A stretch of DNA of 64,000 bases from an uncultured Thalassotalea sp. Lineage in GTDB: Bacteria > Pseudomonadota > Gammaproteobacteria > Enterobacterales > Alteromonadaceae. Numbering within the stretch: the first letter of the stretch is position 1; each line of letters opens with the position of its first letter. The notes under the pieces were generated by a model that searched no databases, was not told where the DNA came from, and worked only from the letters and a program-made list of their open reading frames with translations. This document shows, piece by piece, positions 8,978 through 18,700 of this stretch. Position numbers and translations under genes: made by a program. The DNA lies in contig CANLNK010000001.1 in assembly GCA_947492575.1 (NCBI GenBank), forward strand, positions 372,001 through 436,000. Reading direction: 5' to 3'.

Positions 8978-11338
8978 TTACGGATTGTACGTAACGTTTA
9001 AGTCTACGCCACTTGCTGCGCTGTATCCGTAAATACCGATGTGCCACGTACCAGCTGCAGGGTTAGTAAACGAACATGTTTCGTTATTACCACTCTTGTA
9101 TGGGCGACAGTCATATTGTGACGAAGTAGGTTGTGCACCTTGACGAATATATAAGTCTGCATCACCTGAACCACCACTCATCACAAAGTCTAGTGTTGAC
9201 ATACCCGCTGGAATATCAATGGTGTAGTACTGCCATTGACGGCGAGAAACACTAATATCAGTTACTGAAGCACTACCGCCTGTTGCGCCACCACCTGTGC
9301 TAGGCTCAGTGTAAGAACCTGTTAACGACACACCGCTAAATGCTGAGTAAGCAACCACTTTCACGTAGTACGTACCAGCTTGTACATTTGTAATCGGACA
9401 ACTTTCATTGTTACCGCTTGCGTATGGACGACAGTCGTAACTGCTTGATGTTGGTGCTGAACCAAACTTAACATATAAATCAGCATCGCCCGTACCGCCA
9501 CTCATATCGAATGAAAGGTTTGTCGCGCCTGCTGGCACTTCCATTGTGAAAGAAATTTCACTACTTGAGCTTAAGTTGGTTTTTGCTACACCATTTTCTA
9601 GCACGTCACCAGTGCTTGGCGGTGGTGGTGTTGTGCCGCTACAAGAAGAGGCAAGAGCGTCTGACGCAGCTTTAGCTTGAACAAGACCGAAACCAGTTTT
9701 GTCATCTCGACCATCTACATCAATGTCTAAAGCAGTGCTCTTTAATGCAGAGCGAACTTGTTCGGCAGTACAACTAATGTTGTTACTCCAAACTAACGCA
9801 GCAACGCCCGCTACATGTGGTGTAGCCATCGACGTACCGTTGTAGTACGCATAGTCTTGTGAGCCATTAACCGTTACAGTTGCGCTAGTGCCTAACTGTC
9901 CCATTAATTGTTGGCCTAGTGCGCGGTCAACAGATACTGTCGGTACAGAAACGTCTGCATTGGCATCAACTAAGAAAGGATTTTGAAGGCCTGGACGGTC
10001 AGTGTTGCCGTATACAATGATCGCTGACGCGCCAGCATCAGCACACGCTTTTGCAGGGTTGATTTCTGGGTAGTTACTTCCTTTTTGATTGTCGTTACGT
10101 TCTGCTAAACAAACGTTACCACTTACATTTGTACAACTGTAGCTGCTGCCAGAAATTGTACAGCTAGCAAGTTCGCCACTTGCTGTGCCATTGATGTTTG
10201 ATACCGAGTAGCTACCACCGCTCTGGATATAACGTGTTTGTGGTACAACCGAGTCGTTACCAAAAGTTGTTGAACCGACAGAGATGTAACCTAAACGACC
10301 GTCACCCGCGACTGTTGATAGCACAGCTTCACCCGGTGCAGAGATTTCTACTTGGCTAGTGTACTGAGAGAATTCTGCGTGCTGGTTGTTGCTGTCTAGC
10401 GCGCCAACAGCCATTACCGAGTCATATGATGCAGGGTAAGAAAGTGTTGTGTTACCGTCGTTACCAGAAGCTGCAATAAGTAGAACGTCTTGGTCTGCCG
10501 CAGCCTGCAATGCGTTACGCTCAGTGTTAGAAGAACCAGAACCACCTAAGCTCATGTTCACAACTTTAGCGCCATTGTTAACACAAGTATCTACGGCGTC
10601 AGTTAGATCGCCAGAATAGCCCCAGCCACTCTCATTAAATACTTTAATAATGTGAAGGTTTACATTGGTATTAGGTAAAACACCCACTACACCTTCACTA
10701 TTATTAACACCAGCGATAGTACCTGCAACGTGTGTTCCGTGAGAACCACCTGCCTGATACCAGTTACCTGTGCCTGAGTTATTAGTGCCCGATGCATTAT
10801 TGGCAGCTAAATCAGGGTTTGATTGTTGGTAACCAGAGTCGATGATACAGGCGGTCATGTTACTTGCGTCACTATCTGACAACTGGTCTGATTGTGTTTG
10901 AGCAATACCCCATGGTTGGTTTTGTGACATCAAGTAACGCTGATAGTCAGGCTCGATAGATTCAACTGATGGGTGCTTACGTAATTTCTCGATAAACTTT
11001 TCAATATCTTTGATTGAATGCATCTCATCAAGGGCAATGACATGACTGTTATTTTTCAGAATTTTTACGTGTTTCATGTTTAGACCAATTTTCTTGGCTA
11101 AACCTGGAGGTACCATCTTCCCTTGATTTTTATCTTTAAAGGTTACGATTAATCTGTCCGTGTAATCTTGGCGATTCTGCTTCTCTTGTGCACGCCATTC
11201 AGCAAAGCTTTGAACTGTGCTGTCGTCTTTCTGACTCACTTTGTTAATTTGTGCTTGCGACACTGCACTTGCAGATGCGCTAGCGAGTGCAATAGAACCC
11301 GCTAATGCGCTAAGCACTAGTTTCTTGTTATTTCTCAT
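8978..11338 (-). CDS. Secreted subtilisin-family (S8) serine protease with PA domain and two PPC domains
   Basis: 786 residues. Signal peptide 1-25 (ALAGSIALASASASA); an I9-like propeptide follows (about 60-135, YTDRLIVTFKD through SVESIEPDYQ). The S8 catalytic domain shows Asp167 (CIIDSG), His200 (GSHGTHVAGT) and Ser503 (GTSMATPHVAG). A protease-associated (PA) insert (about 350-490) lies between the His and Ser blocks. After a PPPP linker come two pre-peptidase C-terminal (PPC) domains (about 578-676 and 690-785), each with GDADLYV/I and a CRPY/C pair. The family is exported, cleaves off its propeptide and digests extracellular protein; PPC domains are often trimmed or help substrate binding. 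It is divergent from the next protease across a 437-base shared upstream region. Confidence 0.93.
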   Translation of the reverse strand: MRNNKKLVLSALAGSIALASASASAVSQAQINKVSQKDDSTVQSFAEWRAQEKQNRQDYTDRLIVTFKDKNQGKMVPPGLAKKIGLNMKHVKILKNNSHVIALDEMHSIKDIEKFIEKLRKHPSVESIEPDYQRYLMSQNQPWGIAQTQSDQLSDSDASNMTACIIDSGYQQSNPDLAANNASGTNNSGTGNWYQAGGSHGTHVAGTIAGVNNSEGVVGVLPNTNVNLHIIKVFNESGWGYSGDLTDAVDTCVNNGAKVVNMSLGGSGSSNTERNALQAAADQDVLLIAASGNDGNTTLSYPASYDSVMAVGALDSNNQHAEFSQYTSQVEISAPGEAVLSTVAGDGRLGYISVGSTTFGNDSVVPQTRYIQSGGSYSVSNINGTASGELASCTISGSSYSCTNVSGNVCLAERNDNQKGSNYPEINPAKACADAGASAIIVYGNTDRPGLQNPFLVDANADVSVPTVSVDRALGQQLMGQLGTSATVTVNGSQDYAYYNGTSMATPHVAGVAALVWSNNISCTAEQVRSALKSTALDIDVDGRDDKTGFGLVQAKAASDALASSCSGTTPPPPSTGDVLENGVAKTNLSSSSEISFTMEVPAGATNLSFDMSGGTGDADLYVKFGSAPTSSSYDCRPYASGNNESCPITNVQAGTYYVKVVAYSAFSGVSLTGSYTEPSTGGGATGGSASVTDISVSRRQWQYYTIDIPAGMSTLDFVMSGGSGDADLYIRQGAQPTSSQYDCRPYKSGNNETCSFTNPAAGTWHIGIYGYSAASGVDLNVTYNP

Positions 11339-11775
11339 CTGACAGTAACTCCATCGTTAAACGTGTGTTATCACGTGTTCACTTAACGTATGAACACCAC
11401 ACTTATAATTCTTTTATGTTGAATAGTTGTTGATAAAAACAACGTCTAGGAGTATCGAATTTAGAGCCACTTTCTTGATAGCAGATTTAGGACGTGTTTT
11501 GTTCAAAATACGACTTGATGAAATCTGGTGTATTAAATTAAGTGATTGATAATAAAGGTGATGTTTGTTTTGTGTCGGAATTGTTCGAAAACTTGTCGTT
11601 AAATTGCTAGAGGGGGAAATGCTAGCTGTTAGTATCGAATCAAAGGACGGCACAAGCCAACTAGTCAGATACTAAAAAACAGTATCCATTCTAATAACAA
11701 AACATGTCAGAAATGTGAAAGTGCAACATAAAAACAAAATACGACTGCACTTTAACCATGAGAGGTAGGTTTCCA
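11339..11775. promoter_or_regulatory. Divergent promoter region between two protease genes
   Basis: 437 bases without a convincing gene. GTGTTCA (11375-11381) and TGAACAC (11391-11397) form a 7-base inverted repeat with a 9-base spacer, 37 bases upstream of the minus-strand protease ATG. AAAGTGCA (11718-11725) and TGCACTTT (11746-11753) form an 8-base inverted repeat, 22 bases upstream of the plus-strand protease ATG. Both are well placed as operators or leader hairpins. The middle is AT-rich and I see nothing else. A 79-codon minus-strand frame at 11414-11653 is not supported. Confidence 0.45.
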
Positions 11776-13605
11776 ATGAAATTGAACAAATTCACGACTA
11801 CGGCTTTAGCGGCTGCATTAACAGTAGCTTTTTCAGCACAAGCGGCAGATGACCGTTACATTGTTAAAGTTGATGAGAGTAAAAAAGGTGTTGTAAAAGC
11901 ATTAGCTAAGCAACTTGGTGCAGAGTTTAAAGTTGATGGTAACGGTTTCTTCGCTGCTTCATTTGCAGGTAAGAGTTTAGAAGACGTTAAAGGTTTATTG
12001 AATAACCCTCACGTGCAACTTGTTGAGGAAGATCACCGTCGTGTTCCATTCTCTGCATACAGTGATGATCTAGGTAACGCGATGACTGAGCAGTTAACGC
12101 CATACGCTGTTTATCAATCTGAAGCTAACCAAGTTTCATTCGCTGCAAATGCGGGTATGAAAGTTTGTGTAATTGACTCTGGTTTAGACCGTTCTAACCA
12201 AGATTTTGACTGGAATACTATTACTGGTGACAACGACTCTGGCACAGGTAACTGGGATGAGCATGGTGGCCCTCACGGTACACACGTTGCGGGTACTATT
12301 GGTGCAGCTGACAACAATGTTGGTGTTATTGGCATGGCGCCGGGCGTTGACATGCACATTATCAAAGTTTTTAACGCTGACGGTTGGGGTTACTCTTCAG
12401 ACTTAGCGTATGCAGCAGAGAAGTGTTCTCAAGCTGGTGCCAACATCATCAGCATGAGCTTAGGTGGTGGTGGTGCTAACAGCACAGAAGAGAATGCATT
12501 TAAATCGTTCACAGAAGCGGGCGGTTTAGTATTAGCTGCTGCAGGTAACGACGGTAATACTGTTCGTTCATACCCTGCGGGTTACCCTGCTGTAATGATG
12601 ATTGGCGCGAACGATAACAACAATGAAATTGCCGATTTCTCACAACATCCAAGCTGTACGGTTACTTCAGGTCGCGGTAAACGTCAAACAACAACAACAG
12701 ATGAAACTGTTTGTGTAGAAGTAACAGCTGGTGGTGTTGATACATTGTCTACTTACCCTGCTGGCATGGCAACAAGCTCAGCGATGAGTGCCGACGGCCA
12801 AGCTTACGCTTCATCTTCAATGGAAAATGCTGGCGATGCAACTAGCAACCTTTACTTCATGGGTACAGCTGAAGCTACAGATTCAGGTGCTAATGGCAAT
12901 ATTTGTTTAATTGACCGCGGCGCTATTTCGTTCCATGACAAAGTACAAAACTGTGAAAACTCTGGCGGTGTTGGTGCGATTATTATCAACAATGAGCCAG
13001 GTATGTTATACGGCACGCTAGGCGATACAAACGCTACTTCTATCCCTGCGGTAGGCGCGGCATTTGAAGACCGTGATGCGTTGATGGTAGCTAACTCTGC
13101 AACGATTACGATTGGCACAAGTGACTACGGTTTCATGAGCGGTACTTCAATGGCTACACCAGCGGTTTCAGGTATTGCAGCATTGGTTTGGTCAAACCAT
13201 AACGGTTGTACAGGTACAGAGATTCGTGAAGCGCTTAAAGCAACTGCACAAGATAGTGGCGCGCAAGGCCATGATGATTACTTTGGTCACGGTATCGTAA
13301 AAGCTAAGGCTGCTCATGATTACCTAACGCAAAATGGTTGTGGTGGCGATGTTACTCCACCGCCTATTGGTGACATTGCGCTAGATACGGCTACTGGTCG
13401 CAGCAAAGGTAAAAACTACGTTGATCTAAGCTGGTCAGGCGCTTCTACAGCGAGCGTGGATATCTACAAGAATGGTGCATTAAGCATTACAACAGCAAAC
13501 GATGGTGCTTACCGTGACAGCTTCAGAGCGTCTGGTACTTTCACATACCAAGTGTGTGATCAAGGTACAAGTAATTGTTCACCGGTTGCTACAGTTAGCT
13601 TTTAA
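11776..13605 (+). CDS. Secreted subtilisin-family (S8) serine protease with PA domain
   Basis: 609 residues. The ATG at 11776 gives a signal peptide (MKLNKFTTTALAAALTVAFS, cleaved near AQA) with a purine-rich AGAGGTAGG in front; an in-frame ATG 18 bases upstream is weaker. A short I9-like propeptide spans about 25-90. Catalytic residues are Asp134 (CVIDSG), His167 (GPHGTHVAGT) and Ser458 (SGTSMATPAVSG). A PA domain (about 320-445, with GNICLIDRGAISF and GAIIIN) is inserted before the Ser block. After a PP linker an FnIII-like C-terminal domain (about 525-609) replaces the PPC domains of its divergent neighbour. A strong terminator follows. The family degrades extracellular protein; the preferred substrate cannot be read from sequence. 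Confidence 0.93.
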   Translation: MKLNKFTTTALAAALTVAFSAQAADDRYIVKVDESKKGVVKALAKQLGAEFKVDGNGFFAASFAGKSLEDVKGLLNNPHVQLVEEDHRRVPFSAYSDDLGNAMTEQLTPYAVYQSEANQVSFAANAGMKVCVIDSGLDRSNQDFDWNTITGDNDSGTGNWDEHGGPHGTHVAGTIGAADNNVGVIGMAPGVDMHIIKVFNADGWGYSSDLAYAAEKCSQAGANIISMSLGGGGANSTEENAFKSFTEAGGLVLAAAGNDGNTVRSYPAGYPAVMMIGANDNNNEIADFSQHPSCTVTSGRGKRQTTTTDETVCVEVTAGGVDTLSTYPAGMATSSAMSADGQAYASSSMENAGDATSNLYFMGTAEATDSGANGNICLIDRGAISFHDKVQNCENSGGVGAIIINNEPGMLYGTLGDTNATSIPAVGAAFEDRDALMVANSATITIGTSDYGFMSGTSMATPAVSGIAALVWSNHNGCTGTEIREALKATAQDSGAQGHDDYFGHGIVKAKAAHDYLTQNGCGGDVTPPPIGDIALDTATGRSKGKNYVDLSWSGASTASVDIYKNGALSITTANDGAYRDSFRASGTFTYQVCDQGTSNCSPVATVSF

Positions 13606-13653
13606 TCAGTAAAGCTAATAAGTACTTGGTTTAGTTCCCAAAAGTACTGTTTA

Positions 13654-13690
13654 ATCCAGCCCACATTGTGGGCTGGATATTTTATTTTAG
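13654..13690 (+). terminator. Intrinsic terminator after the second S8 protease
   Basis: An 11-bp perfect stem, ATCCAGCCCAC (13654-13664) with GTGGGCTGGAT (13668-13678), three-base loop, followed by the T-rich tail ATTTTATTTT. Confidence 0.92.
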
Positions 13691-13892
13691 ATGCTCGTGG
13701 TTTGGCTTAGTAAGAAAACTGTTGAGCTAGATAAGGGATTAGTTTATGTTTCTGTTAACGCTACTTGTTACAAATTGTTAACACGCGATGCGTGATTAGA
13801 TAAACAAGTCGATGCAGAAAGCTAATATCCCTACTGTTTATAAGAAATAAATGATTATTTTTTTATGAAGTATTGGGCATAGGGGAATGAAA

Positions 13893-15632
13893 ATGAAAAA
13901 TAACGCTATATTGAAACAGACTAGTTTCATTTCGTTTGTTGCAATAATTGCTTCATTACTATGGGTGACATCAGCCCCTAATGAATCGAAAACTGAGCAA
14001 CAAATTCGTTCTTACATAGTAAAATCGAATGATAGCGGATTGCTATCGTCAATAGTGAGTGACATGTCTTTGTCACCGACACACGAACTCTCAATTATTA
14101 ATGCGATTGCTGTCCCATTAACGGCGGAGCAATACGCAGAAGTAAAAGCAAATAAAGCTTTAACAGTGACAGAAAACTACCAGGTTGAACTCGCTGGTGG
14201 TAACGCATGGGGCAAAAGAAAATGGCAGCCTCGCGCGGTTGTTCCGAGCAGTATTGATGCCGATTATGTCCACGCAACAAGAAACTTTGGTGATGGTGTT
14301 ACAATTGGCTTTCTTGATACGGGTATAGATTCTCTACCTGGCACTTCGTCAGATTTAGGACTTTCTACAGATTTATATGGTCGAGATAAGTTCTGGGGCA
14401 CCTACGACGCAATAACAAATACTGTTAGTAATTATAGCAACGAAGAGAGTGGACACGGGACACACGTTGCGAGTGTTGCAGCAAATGCAGATTACGACGT
14501 TTATGGCAAAGTATACGGTGTAGCACCTAATGCAGCCATTGTGGGTATTAAAGCATTTGATTCAGAAGGGAAGGCTACTTACGCGGATGTAATTCGTGGT
14601 ATCGAGTGGGCACTTCAAGTAAAAGATCAAATCAATTTACGTGTTTTAAACATGTCTTTTGGCGGAATGCAACGTTCTTATTATTGGGAAGATCCACTTA
14701 ACCAAGCGGTAATGAAAGCTTGGCAAGAAGGCATTGTGGTGGTTGCATCTGCGGGTAACAATGGTCCTGATCCTATGACGATTGGCGTACCAGGGAATGT
14801 GCCTTACATCATTACGGTTGGCGCGATGACCGATAGTTACACTGAATTACAAACTAGCGATGACAAAATTGCTACTTTCAGTGCCGCAGGCCCAACACCG
14901 GCAGGCTTTGTAAAGCCTGACTTAGTGGCGCCGGGTGGCCACGTCGCTGGCTTAATGGCATTTAATACGCAAATCGTTAATGAACATCCTGAATATCACG
15001 ATGGTGGTAAATATTTTGAAATGTCGGGTACTTCACAAGCTGCAGCAGTAGTCTCTGGTGTTGCTGCGCTGATGATTGCTCAAGACCCTAGCTTATCGCC
15101 AGATGATGTGAAATGTCGCTTAATTGATAGTGCCCATACTGCCTTAACTAGTGAAGGAACGCTCGCATACAGCGTATTCCAGCAAGGCTCTGGTGTGGTG
15201 AACGCCAAGGACGCGCTAAGCAGCACGGCAAGTAACTGTGCGAACCAATCGCTAAATATCGCTAAAGACCTAGCAGATGAAGAACACTTCTATGGGCCTG
15301 CGAATATTAATGAAGATGGCAACTTCTACGTTGAAGGTTTAGGCGAAGAATATGTTTGGAAAATAGATGAAAGTGCTTTGTCTAATGATGCGGTTATTTG
15401 GCGTTTGAACTACGACGACAATCCAATGGACTGGAAAAATATGGCGTCAACCGATGCGGTTATTTGGCGACTGGACTTTGAAACAAGTGCTGTAATCTGG
15501 CGTTTGAATTTCGAGACTGACGCAGTAATCTGGCGTTTAAATTTAGAAACCGATGCTGTGATCTGGCGCTTAAATTTAGATGATTATGAGGCTGCACCTA
15601 TTAACATTAATAGCTGGGTTGAACCTCAATAA
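13893..15632 (+). CDS. S8 subtilisin-family protease with C-terminal AVIWRL tandem repeats
   Basis: 579 residues. The ATG at 13893 lies six bases after AGGGGA; an in-frame ATG at 13887 abuts it. An N-terminal hydrophobic segment (about 11-27) is a signal peptide or anchor without a clear cleavage site. Residues 35-100 look like a propeptide. Catalytic residues are Asp142 (IGFLDTGID), His188 (SGHGTHVASV) and Ser381 (MSGTSQAAAVVSG); the catalytic domain has no PA insert. The tail (499-564) repeats AVIWRL five times. The last four units are exact 11-residue periods (521-564), an Asp/Glu-rich pattern with invariant Trp and Arg. Such short W-containing repeats occur at the end of some bacterial subtilases, with unknown function. 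A terminator follows. Confidence 0.9.
   Translation: MKNNAILKQTSFISFVAIIASLLWVTSAPNESKTEQQIRSYIVKSNDSGLLSSIVSDMSLSPTHELSIINAIAVPLTAEQYAEVKANKALTVTENYQVELAGGNAWGKRKWQPRAVVPSSIDADYVHATRNFGDGVTIGFLDTGIDSLPGTSSDLGLSTDLYGRDKFWGTYDAITNTVSNYSNEESGHGTHVASVAANADYDVYGKVYGVAPNAAIVGIKAFDSEGKATYADVIRGIEWALQVKDQINLRVLNMSFGGMQRSYYWEDPLNQAVMKAWQEGIVVVASAGNNGPDPMTIGVPGNVPYIITVGAMTDSYTELQTSDDKIATFSAAGPTPAGFVKPDLVAPGGHVAGLMAFNTQIVNEHPEYHDGGKYFEMSGTSQAAAVVSGVAALMIAQDPSLSPDDVKCRLIDSAHTALTSEGTLAYSVFQQGSGVVNAKDALSSTASNCANQSLNIAKDLADEEHFYGPANINEDGNFYVEGLGEEYVWKIDESALSNDAVIWRLNYDDNPMDWKNMASTDAVIWRLDFETSAVIWRLNFETDAVIWRLNLETDAVIWRLNLDDYEAAPININSWVEPQ
15453..15584 (+). repeat. 33-bp in-frame tandem repeat, four units, encoding DAVIWRLNxET
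   Basis: Four consecutive 33-base units inside the third protease gene encode DAVIWRLDFET, SAVIWRLNFET, DAVIWRLNLET and DAVIWRLNLDD. A fifth, more distant unit begins at 15387. Synonymous differences between units (GCGGTT, GCTGTA, GCAGTA, GCTGTG for AlaVal) show that the protein sequence is conserved more tightly than the DNA. Confidence 0.9.
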
Positions 15633-15645
15633 AAAATGCACACCT

Positions 15646-15679
15646 AAAGCCATTGTTGAAGACAATGGCTTTTCTTTTA
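15646..15679 (+). terminator. Intrinsic terminator after the third S8 protease
   Basis: Perfect 11-bp stem AAAGCCATTGT (15646-15656) and ACAATGGCTTT (15662-15672), five-base loop, followed by TCTTTT. Confidence 0.9.
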
Positions 15680-15719
15680 AGAGGCCATAAGCAAGCTTTG
15701 TTGTTATAGTAGTGCCACT

Positions 15720-18700
15720 ATGTATCGCTTTTACTCCTACTTAATCTTCGCTCTGTTTTCGTTATGCTGCTCAGCAACATTGGTCGCGCAAGAAATAAAA
15801 CAATTCAAAAATTTCGGCATTGATAACCCCATGTCTTATAGCTTTGTGCGTGCGATTGCGCAGGACAAAGATGGCTTTATCTGGTTTGGCTCCTCAGAAG
15901 GTTTAGACCGCTTTGATGGCCACCAAACAGTAAGCTTTTATCACGATAATAATCAGCCCAATTCATTAACATCAGATGTTATTAGTGGCTTGCTTGTCGA
16001 TAGACAACAACGGCTTTGGGTGGGAACCTTTGGCGGCGGTCTCAACCTCTATCGTGAAACAACGAAAGACTTTCTTCACTTTACAACTAAGAACAACACT
16101 CGTGTTTTGAGCAATGATACAGTGAATGCGCTATTTGAAGACGCTAACGGCAATATCTGGGTAGGGACAGCAGATGGCTTAAATATACTCTCTTTTCGCG
16201 ACGGTGAATGGCGGGTCAAGCAAATAAGGCAGCAGTTAGGCAATCCAAACAGTTTAACCCACAACACAGTCCATGCTATTACCCAAACATTTGAAAATGA
16301 AATATGGGTGGGCACCAATGGTGGTGGTATTTCCGTGTTTGATTTAAATGGAGAGTTCGTTAAGGCAGTCAAATATGGCGATAGCACCAAGAGTCAGTAT
16401 GTTAATAAGTTTGTGAGTGCACTTTTTGCTGATGAGCAAGGTCAAGTATGGATAGGTACGGAAGATAAAGGCTTATTGCGTTATAGCGTAAGTACAGGTC
16501 AGTATGTTCACTATCAACACCAGGAGGAAGGTGACTCAGATCTACCCAGCAATACGATTAACCATATTTATCAAGACACTAATCATAATATTTGGATAGC
16601 GACAGACAACGGTCTCTCGATTTATCAGTTTACTGAGCGAACATTCAACCATCACAGACATTCGCCTCAGAACCCTTACAGCTTGAGTAATGACTATATC
16701 TTAACAATTTTTGAAGACAAAAATCAGATGATGTGGGTGGGGACGTTCACAGGTGTTAATCGCTGGGATCCCAATATTGCGACGTTTAGCCAGTTTTCTT
16801 CACACACTACCCCCGTTATAAGTAACAATAATATAACTAGTTTTGCTCAACTGACAGACGACACCATTGTCTTTAGTACGTATGCCGGCGGTATTTACAC
16901 CATGTCTAGTCAGGATCAAAGCATTGAAAAAATAGATGTTGACGGATATTTCGATTCATTGCGCGTAATGAGCTTGTATGTTCATGAAGATGTTTTATGG
17001 ATCGGTACGAGGGCATCTGGATTACACGCGCTCAACTTGCCAACAGGTGAAATCACCCGTTACGTACATGATGACAAGAATGAGCTGTCATTATCTGCCA
17101 ATAGTGTGACGGATATTATTAGCGACCGGCATGGTAATATCTGGGTTTCTACCTTTCATCTTGGTATGAATAAACTTAACGAAGATGGCACCTTTATTCG
17201 TTTCGTTAAGAATGAAAATGCACCAGAGCTAGGGCCTTCAAGTAATCATATTTTGCAGTTGGCTGAGGATGATCAAGGATATATCTGGGCTGCGACTTTT
17301 GGTGGCGGCTTAAGTCGTTTTTCTCCACAATCTGAAACTTTTCTTCACTTGCGACATGATGATGCTAACCCTGAAAGCCTATCTGACGATTTTACTTGGA
17401 TCATGTTGTTCGACAGTGAAGACAAGTTATGGGTCGGTACTCAAACCACTGGTTTAAATATTCTATCTAGAGAGCGTAGATACAATAATGACTTTAGTTT
17501 TGAGCAATTAGATTCAAGTGATGGGATGAAAAGTAAAACCATCTACGGCATTTTGCAGGACGTAAATAGCGATATATGGTTCACCACAAGTAAGGGCATT
17601 TCTCGATATTCACAGCGCAGCAATAGCTTTAAACATTTTGGACTTAACCACGGTTTGGTTGATTTAGAGTTTACCCACGGTTCTGCATTTAAAAGCCAAG
17701 ATAACAAGCTTTTCTTTGGCTCGGGCAAAGGGTTCAATACTATCGAGCCGGAGAATATAGACTCTTTTGTTACGCCACCCGAAGTCAGGTTAACGAATAT
17801 ATTAAAGCTCAATGAAGCAATGTCGTTACCGGTCCCTCTATCTGAATTAAAAGAATTAACGCTGACATACCAAGACCCTATCGTTTCTTTCGAATATGTT
17901 GGCCTAAATTACGCTTCTCCTGAAGCTACGCGCTACAAATATCGTTTGAAAGGGTTTGATGAGGAGTGGATTGACGCAGGCAAATCACGTCGTGCGACTT
18001 ACACCAACTTACCTTCAGGGCACTACCAGCTGGAGATTATCGCTGGCGCGAATGAAAGTTCATGGAGTGAGCCTGGTTTGTCTTTAAATATTCATGTGTT
18101 ACCAGCGCCTTGGCATACCTGGTGGGCTTATCTGTTATATGCGCTGCTAGTTGCCGTTAGCTTGTTATCTTACTCACGACTATTAAATCGAAAATTATTG
18201 GTTGAACAGCAGCAAAAAGAATATTTGAAGCAACAGGTTAAAGAAAAGACTCAAGAGTTTATGTCGAAGAATGTAGAGTTGGAGCAGGCTAACCAACAAC
18301 TTGAAGACGCAGCGACAACAGACAAGGTGACAGGGGTTAAAAGTCGCCGTTATCTTGATATTTACATAGAGCAAGCAACACAACTTATGTCTCAGATACA
18401 TGAGAATTTACTGCCTGTGCAACGTCATATCTTACCTAGACTTTATTTGCTGATGGTTAAGGTGTCGAGTAGCTCGAGCAACTCAGATATTTCAAATAGC
18501 CAGTTGGTCAATTTATCTGATTTTCTGTTATACAGTCGCAACAATGACGATCTGGTCATTCGTTGGGCAGACGATACCTTTGTCATTATCGGCTTTGAGA
18601 AAGAAAATAATGCCAAAGAGCTCGCAGAGCGATTAACCAAACGATGTGAGCAGGCAATAGGGAAAGAGCTAAAAGCAGATGTAGCTTTCTCGTTTTATCC

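Noticed and set aside
11414-11653. 79-codon minus-strand frame between the divergent protease genes
   Set aside because: No ribosome site, no recognisable composition or domain, and it lies in the AT-rich shared promoter region.
8978-15632. Recent tandem duplication of protease genes
   Set aside because: Domain layouts, propeptides and Ser-block sequences differ (TSMATPHVAG, TSMATPAVSG, TSQAAAVVSG), so they are not recent copies.
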